Shown: positions 22,784 through 34,700 of the stretch, piece by piece
How positions within the stretch are numbered: the first letter of the stretch is position 1
Layout: the number at the start of each line of letters is the position of its first letter
Assembly: GCA_015501055.1 (NCBI GenBank)
Contig: JADNYV010000014.1
Coordinates: 186,001 to 250,000, forward strand
DNA length: 64,000 nucleotides
Reading direction: 5' to 3'
Origin: Mucidula mucida
Lineage: Eukaryota > Basidiomycota > Agaricomycetes > Agaricales > Physalacriaceae
Translations under genes and position numbers: made by a program
The notes under the pieces: model-generated
The model's input: the letters and a program-made list of their open reading frames with translations, nothing else
Told to the model about the DNA's origin: nothing
Database searches by the model: none

Positions 22784-22797
22784 GGGGGGGGGGGGGG
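22784..22797. repeat. Homopolymer of 14 G
   Basis: An uninterrupted run of 14 guanines about 55-80 bases upstream of the kinase-like gene start. Such a run is prone to slippage and to sequencing error, and could form a quadruplex on the G-rich strand. Confidence 0.9.
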
Positions 22798-23104
22798 TGA
22801 AGGCACACCGAAAGATTCGACTTGTTGACGTTTGTTTGGTGAAAAGTAACCATATTCGGCAGGAGGTCTCAGAGATCTGGATTGGGCACGCCTCTCTCTG
22901 ATTCAGATACTAATAGCTCCAATCTGCTGGTGATTTACACTTGCACAAGACGTATCTCGCACCAATGAAGATCATTCTGGGATGTATGTCCATAATTGAG
23001 GGCGCAGATTACGATTTATATCGACACCATTCTCCTGTGTGAATGTATCGATTTTTGCATAAGTATCGACACGAACTAGCAAGAGTGTTCATATTCTCAT
23101 AAAC

Positions 23105-23621
23105 ATGCTCCGCAATATTCTCATCCATGCATCTGAGGCAGGCTTGCAGAGTGCCGTCACCCACACGGCGACAGGTGTCGTAAATGCCACCCGCGAAATT
23201 TCTTTCGTGGCCGCGGACCCCTCCTTGTACGCCACTAAACCCAACGAAAAGCTCCAAGCGGCAAACGACACGGTCTGTTTCTGCTTCACGTCGGGCATTG
23301 ATGCTGCTGGGGCGATATCGGCACATCTCAGGTATTAACATTCTTGATGTTCCATCTTAAAATCTAACATGTACTTGCAGAGGGGGCTATCACTCCACTA
23401 CAAGGCACCCCGGTGGTGATGCTTACAGGCGCTTAACGGTGGTTATTACAGACGACGACGATCATCAGATGTACTTCTTCAGGAAGTCGGATAGAACATT
23501 CTGGGACAAGATCCATGTCCCATCGTCAGAAGCCGCTCTCAATGGAGATCAGGGAGCACAGGCGGCGTTGGCCAATACCAACAACTACGTTCCCGTAAGT
23601 TACACTGACTTTCTGGCATGA
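23105..23621 (+). CDS. Small hypothetical protein
   Basis: Two exons (23105-23331 and 23381-23621) splice through a clean GTATTA...TTGCAG intron into 155 residues. The protein has no signal peptide and no membrane segment, and a mixed sequence (EISFVAADPSLYATKP, TVCFCFTSGIDAAGA, RLTVVITDDDDHQMYFF) suggesting a compact beta-rich fold. I do not recognise the family. Frame and splice phase agree throughout, and codon use looks coding. The start is the first ATG in frame; an upstream exon is possible. Confidence 0.55.
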
Positions 23622-25353
23622 GTTGCATTTGCCCCCTGATATGTGCCCTTCTCTGAATACTGCACAGCAAGACTGCCCCTGCAGGTTACTGGGTCATTAG
23701 TAGGTAGCCTAAACCGTTGATGATTGTGTGCTGTATCTTGTACTGTTTCTTTATTGGTGGCATTATACTTCATCTTGATATCTGCAATTTGAATGCAACA
23801 CGGTTGACTTGTCCGTGGTGCACTGATTTGCACTGATGGGCATGTTCACTTTGAAGTGTTCTGTAGCAACTGGTTGGGTTCCGATGGCAGCGCCGACGGG
23901 GCCTGTCTATAGCGAATGGGCCGTCGACAGCAGAAGTGTAATTACGACAGAGCAACGTGCAGGTGTACGCACCCGTTTCGGATTTTCCCAATAGACTACA
24001 CGTTAATCAGCCTTTCCATTGGACACAAACAAAAACGGATCGCGCGCAGTCTCCCTAGTCAGCCTAAGAACATGTTGAATATACTCCCGCGCGCACGCGA
24101 TACCGTTGCAAGAACGACGCGACAAGCGCCAGCTGCACGATGCATTGTACGGCTGCAGCACTAGTAACGAGATCCACGCCAAAACAAGGGTCATGATGGC
24201 GTTTAGGGCGATGAAAGAAAATGCCAGTTTAACGTTGAATCTTGTCAAGGTGGATGTGGATTTCGAGTATGAGTATGAGTATGAGTTGGGCTGCTCACTC
24301 CTGCCACATATTAGCGACAGAGGTGAGTCCGTGCTCACGCGTTCCGGCCCGCGCTCACGGTCGCCTATGCAATGTCACATTTGATTGGCACACAAGTTGC
24401 CGTCGCCTGCATACACTACATGACGAGATGACGAATGACTATCAGACCCCATGATAGCCATCCCATTAAGCCGGATTCATTAACAGAAAATATAACAAAA
24501 TCCATTGTCCGTGACTATCTCAAACCCCGCAACGAGAGTGCCAGTACTCATGCTTCGTCACCATCGAGTGCCTCATCACTGGCCGCGTATCTGTCTTGCT
24601 TGTCCTGAAACAGAACCTGCAGACCAGGAGAGACATCCTCGCGCGGTTCAAACCCGAATTCTCCCTGTCAACGCCCGCGACAGCCCGTAAACAGCCTCCT
24701 ATGTTGTTCTCAGGCCACCCCTTCTCGCTCCAGCAGCACACGGCTCACCAAACGCCGTCACCCTGTTGAGGAGCGCTATCCCAGTCGAGGCGGACATTGA
24801 CACTTGCAAGGTGACACCCACGCAGTCGTCCTGACGAGCAGCGGCGCTCTCGTCGAGGTGCACTGGTGCAATGTGATGTGCAGGTTGGATGCACTGACGT
24901 GTCCATTGTTTGCTAGACCTCTTTGAAGGGAGTGCTCCATGTGCTAGGCTTCCACAGAAAATGGATACCCTGCGAGAAATGCAGTTGTTGCCAGGTTATA
25001 TGGTTATTATAGGGTCTACAGCCTGTGCTACATACCACGATTCACTGCCAGTGCCACAACTATCGAACTCAAGGCATGTCAAGACGTGCTTTGAACACAC
25101 GCGTTCCGTTGACGTATGTTCTAGCCGAAGGCCACACGGTGTATTTTGTGTCGCGTAGAGTATTACCGCTCGGAGCTTTCCAAAGGCGACAAGATCACGA
25201 ATCGCGTCGCCTGTCCTCCCGCGTGAAACCTACATATGCCCAGGATCTCATTGAAAATTAGCTAGCTTGGGTTGACAGAAATAAACACACCGATGGACTC
25301 TCTTTTCAATGAAAACACACACGCTGTCTAATGAAGGGTAAGTAGTACGGCTA
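23622..25353. other. Intergenic, about 1.7 kb
   Basis: No gene could be supported. Minor items: a GAGTAT tandem microrepeat near 24265-24285, and a minus-strand open frame at 24003-24338 with one hydrophobic segment (about 111 residues) that may be fortuitous. Several plus-strand frames between 24500 and 25260 have no recognisable content. Confidence 0.45.
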
Positions 25354-26358
25354 TCATAGTTCTACCGTCTCCTTGTGTTTGAATTTGCGTCCGGCTCGAT
25401 CAGCAGAGCGGAAGCAGAACTGGTTTCCATAAAGTTCGAACTGTATGTGTGGCCGGTCGAGGACGGTGCCCTGTGATTCTTCTGCAGAAGGAAGAGGGAA
25501 TGGCATAGCTTCCGCATATGTAGGGGGCAGTGTCGAGTATAATGGAACAGCAAACGTGAATATCGAGTTGGCTTTGGGTATTACTATGAAATTGAATCAG
25601 AGGAGGAAGGAAGAAAGGACTAAGGATCACTGACGTTTGACTGTATTCGCTTTGGTGATTATATTGAAGGTATTCTCTGTTTCGTGGATGACGATACCGG
25701 AGATGCCAAGGAGGGATGGGTTCTTGCTTTGCCGCACTAGATGAGAGATGAGCGCGCATTGTAAATCCTTGCACTTTACAAACCTGTTATTACGGATCCA
25801 TGAAAGTCTGCTTTGAGTAACTTTGGGTGCATAGAGCTGGAGGAGGGCATATCGCTTTGCAAAGGCGGACGAGCAGGCTTGTTCGGCAGATTGAGCAATT
25901 CCGACATGTAACCCATCCATAGATGATGTAGGGGCAAGAACAAAGCGAATCTGGCCTTGATCAGTAGCATTCAATCAAGTCAATTCCATCGCATACTGTG
26001 CTTGTCGCTCATCCAGCCTCCAGACAGCTTTCCCGATGCCTCTTTTGGAGATCCCATTTCGTTTCTTCTCTTGCAGAGCTTTATGTCTCGCCTTTCGTTC
26101 CTTCTTCTCCTTCTTCGATTGACTCTCCTTTACAGGGTTTTCAAGGACGACTTTTCGGCCATGACACGCGTCGCGTAGATCTCTGCGGCGTCGGATGCCA
26201 GCGTCATCCCCGAGGTAACGAAACTGGCGGTGAAGTTGGTGGTCGGGGTGGCATTCTGGCAACCGATGAGCGAGATAGGGAGTAGTAAAGGGAGGGATTA
26301 CCTGTGCAGAAGGTAACGTTTTATAGACGTCGATCGTTACTTTGGACGAAGTGGCCAT
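25354..26358 (-). CDS. POP4: RNase P/MRP protein subunit Rpp29/POP4
   Basis: Exons splice to a Pop4-type protein. It starts MATSSKVTIDVYKTLPSAQ, then a segment ending in VVLENPVKESQSKKEKKE, a lysine-rich helix, and FALFLPLHHLWMGYMSELL. The Rpp29 beta-barrel carries the family signature LLGISGIVIHETENTFNIIT, and the protein ends GRKFKHKETVEL. Pop4 is a shared essential subunit of RNase P and RNase MRP, needed for tRNA 5' maturation and rRNA processing. One problem is visible: near 26157-26168 the conserved reading (ASDAAEIYATRV) and the next one (GRKVVLENP) lie in different frames, explained by one missing base. Splicing to a later acceptor keeps a frame open but discards the conserved text. 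Confidence 0.88.
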
Positions 26359-26851
26359 TTGCTAAAAGCTGATCGCGCCCCTTTCCCACCAACTCAACTT
26401 GGATCAGTGTCACGCTCCCTTCGCAACACGATTTCACCAGGCTTAGACTGAGTTCTGTTACTCCTCCAGACCTCAGGCCTCATGCTCGGAGTCGTACTTG
26501 AGCAACAACCTGTGGTAGTCTCAGTCTGAACAATTTAATTACAATGGTCATCAGTCTCCGACGACGACGACAAGGACCCATCAATTCTGATTACACTCGG
26601 TCGGTAGCAACGCAACAGAACAATTTGTTGAGCCCTCTCCGCCAATAGTGGTAGGTGGTTACCCACCTTCCGCGCCCGGCGAACAAGTTCCCACACTTCA
26701 TCCCTTACTCTCTCTCGACGCGGCCTCCCTCTGACGTTAGCAAAGCCTGTGGTCCATTCCTTTCCACGGTCTTTCTCTCTCTGGGCTTCAGCTGGTCTCT
26801 GAAATGCTCTGTATTTCTATCATTCATTACCCGACAAGCTGCTCCAACTAG

Positions 26852-29219
26852 ATGGGATCCCTATGCCTCTCATCACTCTCAATCCTACGATGCGCTCCGT
26901 TGACGAGAGTGGAAAACGTCGTGCTCATCATCCCTCCCGCGCTTGAAATTATCTTTTCGACTTCGTTGATCGTTACCAATTGGGGAACTGGCTGGTGAGT
27001 AGTAGCGTATTGTAACCGTGCTGAGCTTGTTAACCTTTTGGCCGTAGGCGACATCTGTTCCTCGTCGTCGACTCTTGGTCCTACCTCTTATTGGCTCTTC
27101 TTGATCTTTTATCACATATTATTCCTGCTGTGCGGGACAACTTGAGCGTGTTTAGCACGGTGGATACCTTCTTGGGTGCGTAAATCTGCAGCACTAATGG
27201 AACCTGCTGATCATTCACAGGCGTTGCTTCCTTCATACCCTTACTATCTTACACACTCTTCATATTTCTCTTTATGCGCGCCGAGTTCCTCGCTACATTG
27301 CCCCGACGTTTCCGAGCTATCGCCCAATTGATGCTCGTCCTCTTCATTCCCGCCCTTGTGATACTCAACGAGATAGCATCCCTAGTGGGGATATCACGAA
27401 GTGCGTTCAATCTCCCCATACCACCTTAGTTTCGTTAACAATATCACCTAGTGGGCGCAGGCGGTCGAATATTTATCGGCTTCAAGAATGATCGTGATCA
27501 TGACGTGTGGCAATTCTTCACAAGCATGACACTCGCACTTCATACGGCATACCAAGCCATCAACTTTTCTTTCGCATTCTTTCGCCTTGTGAAGGCATTT
27601 CTTAACCAACGCGATCTCGAAGCGGCGTCTTCGGATCAGGGCTACCTCTTCAAAGGTACTGGGTGGATATCAGGTGGTTTGAAGCTCGGTGCTATTGAGA
27701 CTGTCATCGGGTTTGCTCACGCTGGATTTGGTGGTGCAATAACGAGGCGTATCCTTCGCCTTTTGAGCCATGCATGTCTAAGCATTGGTGTTGTAAAAGG
27801 GTACGCGCCCATGTTTTCTGCCGACACCTAGTAATTGGCATTGAATACAGATTGGACACCGTCGAAAACTTCGGAGAATTCCAGCAGGTGATAGGCGGCA
27901 GTATGCAGAGTACCCCGCGAAGTCTCGACACTCCTCGTGGGAGACGAATATCCCATCCTCGTATGCTCATCTCCAACCCTCGCTTGAGCACCTTCCGATC
28001 TCTGTCACCGACTGCTACCGAGTTTCACACCACTCCTCGTGCTACGAGCGGCGCAAACGACCGAGGAATTGCCCCGCGCGCAACTACCGGCTTATCCGGC
28101 CTCGCCCAATTCACCGACCTCAAAACGCTAAAACCCGCGCAACGCGTGACAATTCACTTCGCAGCGGGGGCTCCCATGCTGCAAATGCGCTTCTCCGCGC
28201 TCGACATGCCCAGCCCAGCAACCATAGCTGACACGGTCAGGTCTCGTCCGGATCTCAGCGAGATGAACGATAGGCTGTCGGAGTATTATAGGTCAACGAT
28301 AAGTCAACGAATGAGCAAGCCGGATATCTCGCATTCGCGGGCCGCGTCGCAATTCACGACGGAGTCGGTTGAGGCTATGAGGGAACTGACTTCGCAGTTT
28401 CCTGTTTTGCCTGAGAAAGCCGTTGTGGCGGATCGCCAGGAGCCCGAGTCTCCTCCCACAGATCTGCAAGGGCGCGCGCCTATTCGTACGCGACTGAGCC
28501 AGTTGATTTCTGTACCCGAAGCGGACGAAAGTCTTCCGAGACGTAGTGTTGAGCAGAAGAGTGCAACCAGGTACCACGTCCCGGCGCGCATGAACAGTCG
28601 GCACTACTCTGAGTATCAAACGCCTGTGACGACCACCGACACCCCGGGGATGACCACCGGGATCTCGTACGGCGCGACGACCGAGCAAACGACACCTGCA
28701 ACGGACACCGCATTCAAGGTCGACGACGAAGGGTACCACGAGACGGTGGAACCCGAAGAACGCCTGCGCGACGTCCCCAGCGAGTGGCTCGAGTCCACGA
28801 ACAGCGGCATCGTCGAGCGCTACCGCAAGCCGAGCGCCGTGTCCTTCATCAGCTCGCCCGCGTACAATATCAGCATCGGCAGTCCGCAGCACGTGCGCGA
28901 GCGCACCGTCTCCTGGGTGCAGAGCCCGTACGATGACTCGGTCGTCACGCCGCGCTCCCAGGATGGCGAGATTCTCCCAAAGGACCCGCTCGTGCGCGCG
29001 ATACAGGGGAAGCACGCTTCGTTGACGCGGATCAAGAGCATGGGCAAGGCGCCGCGGAAGTACACGCCGTCCCCGATGGCGCATCCTATGCGCGGGAGCA
29101 TACATATTGAGCCGATTATGATTCCGCCGAGGGCGCCGGGTATGGTTGGGGTTGAGGCGGTGCAAGGATCGGACGGGGTCGATGAGAAGTTTGGATTACG
29201 GGAGGAGAGATGGGGTTGA
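26852..29219 (+). CDS. Multi-pass membrane protein with long disordered tail
   Basis: Introns at about 26994-27047, 27176-27221, 27401-27450 and 27801-27850 splice in phase. The N-terminal half holds five to seven hydrophobic segments (for example VVLIIPPALEIIFSTSLIV, LLLALLDLLSHIIPAV, FIPLLSYTLFIFLFM and LMLVLFIPALVILNEI). The C-terminal part (about 27850-29219) is hydrophilic, rich in Ser, Pro, Thr and Arg, and looks disordered and phosphorylatable, as in tails of fungal seven-helix receptors or sensors. No family motif was identified, so a receptor role is only a suggestion. The tail's third codon positions become very GC-rich toward the end, which also opens a long false frame on the other strand. 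The start MGSLCLSSLS is the first ATG in the spliced frame. Confidence 0.72.
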
Positions 29220-29621
29220 GTGAAGAGGGAATGGACACTTGTTTTCATTAGTGATAGATCTCCTTCGTTGTTGTTTATTGGTTACTTGTAAATACGTGTC
29301 AGTTTCGGTATCACAAAGTGCTCATAAGTATCTGAAGAAGATCTTTGGTAGATATGTATTTCGCACGGGTGTGTGGCGTAGTTGTTTCTGCATGGGGTCG
29401 AGGTCGTTGACATTGGAATTGACGCCTAGAGATAGAGGTTTCCCGACGACGCGTCATGTCTTGAAAAATATTTCCCTAAAGAAGGAAGGCTGCATGTTGA
29501 ACGGCACTGTTGCGTGCACTCAAAAGTCTTCATATTTACAATAGTTGGCTACTTATTTACAATACCATTCCCTAATTTTTACAGAACGATGAAAACAGGA
29601 TTAACAGTCCTCATGTGAGCG
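29220..29621. other. 3' flank, left part of tandem duplication unit 1
   Basis: Non-coding. From about 29240 it matches the flank split by the transposon (31270-31350 plus 37898-38180), for example AGATCTCCTTCG and GAAGGAAGGCTGCA, so it belongs to the duplicated unit that contains the 2OG oxygenase gene. Confidence 0.6.
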
Positions 29622-31064
29622 CTATTTCTGCTTAGGCTTCTTCACCGTAGAATCATTCTTGCCACCTTTGAGAATCCGTTTGTCACCCGTTCCCTGCTTT
29701 TCACGCAGGAACATCCCTCCACCAAAATACTTACTTGATCCTTCTTGTGACTCATTACCCGTATGCTCAATATACTCCTCGCTCGAGATGTGGCGCACAT
29801 CGATGGCATCATACAAATAGAACTCAGATTCTCTATTGTTTGACTCGTCTTCTTCATCCTCGTCTTCATCTTCCATATCTTCATCGTCCGTCCGCTCCGG
29901 TGTGTCGTCGGTGACACATTTATACACCATGGCAGACGCATCGTACCCGTAGTAGCTGCCCGTTTCATAGTCCGTCGTTGCAGTGAGCAAGATAGGGTGT
30001 AGAGAGACCTCAAAGAGCGACGACAAGTGGCGGAACATGAGCGCGTCGACGCCTTTCAGATACTGCGGGAGGATGCTCTGTTGGCGGTAGAGATGGCGCA
30101 AAGGGAACCCGACCTCTTGGGTCTCCTTTTGTTTCAGTACAGCCTTGAGGGACTTCGTCAGTCGCTTTAGCGCGTCTTCGTTCGCTGTGACATCTGGAAG
30201 CTCATAGCTCGAGTAGCACTGTTGGTCCTCCGTGTTGATAATGTCGTAAATGGGCTTATCAGAGAAGTAGTTATCTTCATCCTCCATGTCGCAATCATCA
30301 TCATCACCATCCTCCGTCGTGGTCACGTACACATCGTACTGGAGCACCAGGCGTACGCCCTCTGTCACGGGATCCACCTTGTGCTCGACGTCGGTGTAGA
30401 ACGCCACAACCTGCATTTCTACTGACTTTCCTTTACCCGCTGGCCGCATATCAAAGATCGTCTCCAATCCGCGGTGGCGCAGGAGCAGCGCGCCGCCCTT
30501 CCACGCCGTGTTGAGCGAGACCAGAGCCGTCGCATGATGATTATCGCCGTGCGTCGTGTCCCGGTGCCAGTCGAAATGACCGCCCTCCTTGTAGACGGCG
30601 AGCTTATACAGTTTGACCTCGGCCTTGCGATTCCTCCCTACAAATAATGTCTGATTCAGCACGGGCGTGATCTCCCGGTCCAGGACTCGCAGGCCGCCAG
30701 TCGCCAGGTCCTTCGCCTCGATCTCGTACCCATTGCGGTAGTCGAGATCCAACACGGTCTGCTCCCCGCGTCCAAACTTGGACTGGTTTCCTTTCGCGGC
30801 GTCCATAATTCTGTCCACATTGGGCTTACCGATGGAGCCAAATGCTTTCTTGTCCTCAACCGTACCAAAGCTTGCTCCGGAGGAGCGAAAAGGGATCTTG
30901 AACGACGTAAAAGGCGCACAGGCCACATCATTGAAAGCATTCGAGATATCTCTATTCTTTGTTACCGAAATCCCATTGCGCTGATACTGAGTCGTGGCAT
31001 TTTGAAGTTCCAGGTAAGTCAGAATGGGGTGCTCCGGCGACGACATGGTTGCTGGAAAGATCAT
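29622..31064 (-). CDS. 2OG-Fe(II) oxygenase (prolyl 4-hydroxylase-like), intact copy
   Basis: One uninterrupted exon of 480 codons, unusual here because most genes are intron-rich. The facial-triad text is HFDWHRDT (His and Asp) and VEHKVDPVTEGVRLVLQYDV (second His, then the Arg that binds 2-oxoglutarate). The rest includes acidic low-complexity runs (EDEDEDEEDE) and a Lys-rich end. Enzymes of this superfamily couple 2-oxoglutarate decarboxylation to hydroxylation of proteins or small molecules; the substrate is unknown. The second ATG (MSSPEHPILTYLE, 31046) is shared with the duplicate at 39618 and is the likelier start. The gene is the first unit of a tandem duplication whose second copy is frameshifted. 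Confidence 0.82.
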   Translation of the reverse strand: MIFPATMSSPEHPILTYLELQNATTQYQRNGISVTKNRDISNAFNDVACAPFTSFKIPFRSSGASFGTVEDKKAFGSIGKPNVDRIMDAAKGNQSKFGRGEQTVLDLDYRNGYEIEAKDLATGGLRVLDREITPVLNQTLFVGRNRKAEVKLYKLAVYKEGGHFDWHRDTTHGDNHHATALVSLNTAWKGGALLLRHRGLETIFDMRPAGKGKSVEMQVVAFYTDVEHKVDPVTEGVRLVLQYDVYVTTTEDGDDDDCDMEDEDNYFSDKPIYDIINTEDQQCYSSYELPDVTANEDALKRLTKSLKAVLKQKETQEVGFPLRHLYRQQSILPQYLKGVDALMFRHLSSLFEVSLHPILLTATTDYETGSYYGYDASAMVYKCVTDDTPERTDDEDMEDEDEDEEDESNNRESEFYLYDAIDVRHISSEEYIEHTGNESQEGSSKYFGGGMFLREKQGTGDKRILKGGKNDSTVKKPKQK

Positions 31065-31358
31065 AAGCCCTAGAGGAAAGGCCGTCTTTTAGACGGTAAG
31101 ACCTTTTTTTATTCGTCGCCACAGTTGGTGGATCAGGTCAAAGAACGTATAGGGGTTGCGAGGTATGACTCAATACGTGGTGGCGGCGCCACCCGCACCG
31201 GAACGCCGGCATATAGTCCAGCTTCTGATGAAGAACACACGACGGTTCAGAGACTTATATACCACCTCTCACACTTGTCTGTACAAGTGGTAGATCTCCT
31301 TCGAATGAGGTTACCTGTGAATATATGTCATTCTTGTTCTCGTAGAGTGGCAGGACCC

Positions 31359-31390
31359 GACCCCCAATAGTGCTACTAGATGTCGTCCTA
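31359..31390 (+). repeat. Left terminal inverted repeat
   Basis: Perfect inverted match over 32 bases to 37864-37895. Begins GACCCCCAATAG and ends just before the first TTCGGACA subterminal motif. Confidence 0.93.
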
Positions 31391-31560
31391 TAGTTCGGAC
31401 AAAAATTTGCCAAAAGTGGTCAAATGTCGTGTCAAGTTCGGACAAAATGATGGGCGCCGCAGGCGGAGCCCAGGTCAGAGTTTGGACAGAATGGGACCGG
31501 CGAGGGTGTTCTGGAGAGGTCCCAATTTCGAACAAGTGGCTGTCTTTGGGCCGGAACAAC
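31391..31560 (+). repeat. Left subterminal repeats
   Basis: Copies of TTCGGACAAAA or close variants (at about 31393, 31437, 31473 and 31527) lie between the left TIR and the gene. The right end has matching motifs between 37750 and 37840. Multiple subterminal copies are typical of transposase binding sites; binding itself is inferred. Confidence 0.65.
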
Positions 31561-31775
31561 AGTCATTTTCTGTCCAATCTTACTATATTTGGGGTCTTCA
31601 TGGCCTAGGTCAACACATCGTGGCCTGGTAGCGTGGGTTAGGATGGCAACAAATTTCTTATATATTCACGTAGCCAAAACAGTATCGACCAAGTATCGAC
31701 TGCTACGATGATAGCATATTTTGAAATTGAAATTTACTACCACAGTTCTTCCATCCAAGAGACCGAGTCTGCCCC

Positions 31776-34700
31776 ATGTCGTTGGACATCGAAAGTAATG
31801 CTGTCTTTCGACGAGCAGAATGGATTGGAAAGGGGAAAAAGTACCGCGACGCGCCGCTACACGTCATGGACGCTTTTGCGGCGGAAGTCACAATGCCACC
31901 CACACTCGCACAACTCCTCCCTGCACAGGAAATGCTAGTCCCCGAATTCATCGCGCTAAACTTTCCTCTCCAATCACACTCGCTCATTACACACCCACCT
32001 GAGCATTGGTTCTCTCGAGAGACACCATCCCGCACGCTAACGGCGGAAATGCTCTACGACATCATATCACGTCGCACGATACCGCCGGAGGAACATCTGG
32101 TGGCGATGTTGGACATTGCAGGTCAACAGTGGTTAGACGGCGCTCAGTCCATCATTGATCCTCGTCGAAAAGGACGCCAACCATTCCCGCTATGTGTACT
32201 CTCGTTCTGGAGGACATTGTCAACAATTGTTCAGAAGCAGGAAGACTGGAAGGAAGCTCACCATTTTGTCTCCATTGAGGTTTTGAAGCTTAACGTGTGT
32301 GGGTCCTATCCCAGTATCGAAAGTGTCTTTCGAGGCATTTCCTGGGATGGCCCAGTCCAATGCGGATCATTCACCTTTACGACGCACAAATTTGTTAAGC
32401 TCCTACGTCCCATTCAGCTGTGCGACGATATTGCGCAGACCATGATTGATGACTTACAACAGCATTGCCAAGATCAGCCAGGTCATCATGAAGGTAATAT
32501 CATCGCCGCTTCACGCTTCTATTCGGTGCTGCAGGTGGCTGTTGAACGGGATAGACTTGCCGCTGGTCAGAGGCTCCCGTCAAGCTTAGTTGTCGTCGAG
32601 GATGCAGTCGACCGAAATCCACGAGTGAAGCTGTGGTTTCCCGTGCTATTTGCAAACCATGAGGTTGTTCTGTGTGTCGACTTTGGAAAGCAAACTATAA
32701 GCTATGGTAAGTTTGTTGTTTAGCATTCAGACTTGATATAACTCACCCATCGGTAGGTGACTCAATCAGAGGGTTTTCGCCGCCAAAAGAAGTCATGCGT
32801 GATACGCAGAAATGGCTTAAAGCACGATTCAAGGGACCTTTTACAGAGCTAGGAAATGTATTAGCCCATGGAACTCAACACGACGCCATATCATGCATAC
32901 CATGCTCCGCGAATACGATCGCTCACGGGGTGTTTGGGGAGCCTCTGTGGCAGCCGGAGACTCGATTTGTCGACCGCTTTCGTTGGTTTAGACGTCTTGT
33001 GGCAAAGGAGACGCAGCCAAAGATGCAGGCAGAGATGCGGACGGGAACAGGAATAACTTTGCCTCCGGTACAGGCAGAAAACCAGGCGAACGTCTCCGGT
33101 GATGGTACAGCTCCAGCTATTTCATCCGTCGTCCGCCCAGCGCTCGCAAATCTCTTGAATCCATCAGAGGATATGGCGTTTGGCGACATCATGCAGTTTA
33201 TGCATCTCGAAGTAGAGGAGGAGTTTTTGATGGAGGCAGAGGAGTTGGGGAACCTAGCCGATGAGAAGGCGATGAGCAATGAACAGATGGAAGATGAAAG
33301 CGGCAATGCTCATACCATGGATGTCGACGATTCTCCGCAATATGAACCTAGCTCATCTTCTGCACGCGCACCTTCCCCGAACACCGCAGCTAATCCACCT
33401 AAACACTCCCAAAAGGATGCGTGGGCATCTCTCTTTGCACAAAAGAAGAGCACCACAACGACGACGTCAAAGCGCAAGCGCGACAATACTGGTGAATCCA
33501 AGAATGCTAAAAAGCTGCGTGGTCGCTCTCCTTCGCCTCAACGAGGTGGTCCCACGGGACTGAGCAAAGCTGCCAAATCCGAAGCCGCGTCACGGAAGGC
33601 GGCAGATGAAGGAGTGGTCGACGCGGGAAAAAGAGAGAAGTGGAAACAAAAGATCCTCTCCATTGATGCCCATGCCGAATTCGACGAACAGAATCTTCGC
33701 GCTGTCCGATGCTCCAACTGCAGGAGGTCGCAACTCGTTAAATCGGCGAACAACGTCAGCCGCTTCGAGAGCCACTGGAAGGCTTGTCGAGGAAAGAAGC
33801 GAGGAGGAGGCATGAAGACGTTGACACATGGGTTTGATGGCTACTTCACCAAACACGATCATACACGGACTGCAGCTTCCAAGGCCCCACCACGTCCTCT
33901 TCCGTGCCCAGGTCTCAGTAGTGCGGATGATCCACGCGTCAAGCAATATCTGCGTCGCTCTGCTGCACCCGGAGGTGGGGCACGATCAATACACGTTATT
34001 TCATGCGATCTGTTCCACAAGTCGTACCGAAAGCTCTCGTCTCATGATAAGCAGAGCGTACTTGACACTCAATTCCATGAACATACCTGGAGGAACGATC
34101 ATGAACATATGCGCACTTTCTCAACAACTTGCAATAATATCACAATCGAATCCTCTCGCAATGGCCGACGTCTTCCTTGTCGCAAATGTCGCGCGCTTCT
34201 CGAGGATAAGCGATTCACTCGCATCCTCAATAAGGACATGCCAGCTCAGGAAAACTACAAGTTTACCAATCGTATGTATCGCAATCAAGTTCTTGGCGAG
34301 CAGTATGCGTCGGTGAAAGGATTGAAGGAACTTATTGAAGAGGTATGTGTATCCGCGCAGCATAAGTCCGATTCTAATTGTGCCAATCTAGGATGCCGAT
34401 ACCTCTCCATTTGTTCGTTTTGCACAGGGCGCTCTTCGAGGAAAGTATCAAGACCATCAAGTTTTCCTGGGACTAGTTCGAGCTATGGTTCAGAAGGTTG
34501 AGAGGCAAGAACGCGGAGTAGGAATGCAGAACTTTGCCTATGCTCCCGCATGGGATGAGTTCGTTCATATTGTCAGCCTTCATAGTCCACGGGCGCATCA
34601 ATTTCTGTCCCAACACTTTCCCGCTCGTACTCGTCAGAGTCTTCGGTACGTCTCTCTCTAGTACATACTGTTAGATTTCTTCTCATTCTTGTCAAGTGTA

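Noticed and set aside
24003..24338. Small membrane protein on the minus strand
   Set aside because: Only one hydrophobic stretch, a low-complexity SYSYSYS run derived from a DNA microrepeat, and no independent support.
28293..29165. Long minus-strand open frame of 290 codons
   Set aside because: It is the shadow of the GC3-rich exon of the membrane protein on the plus strand; composition is Arg-rich and lacks any domain.
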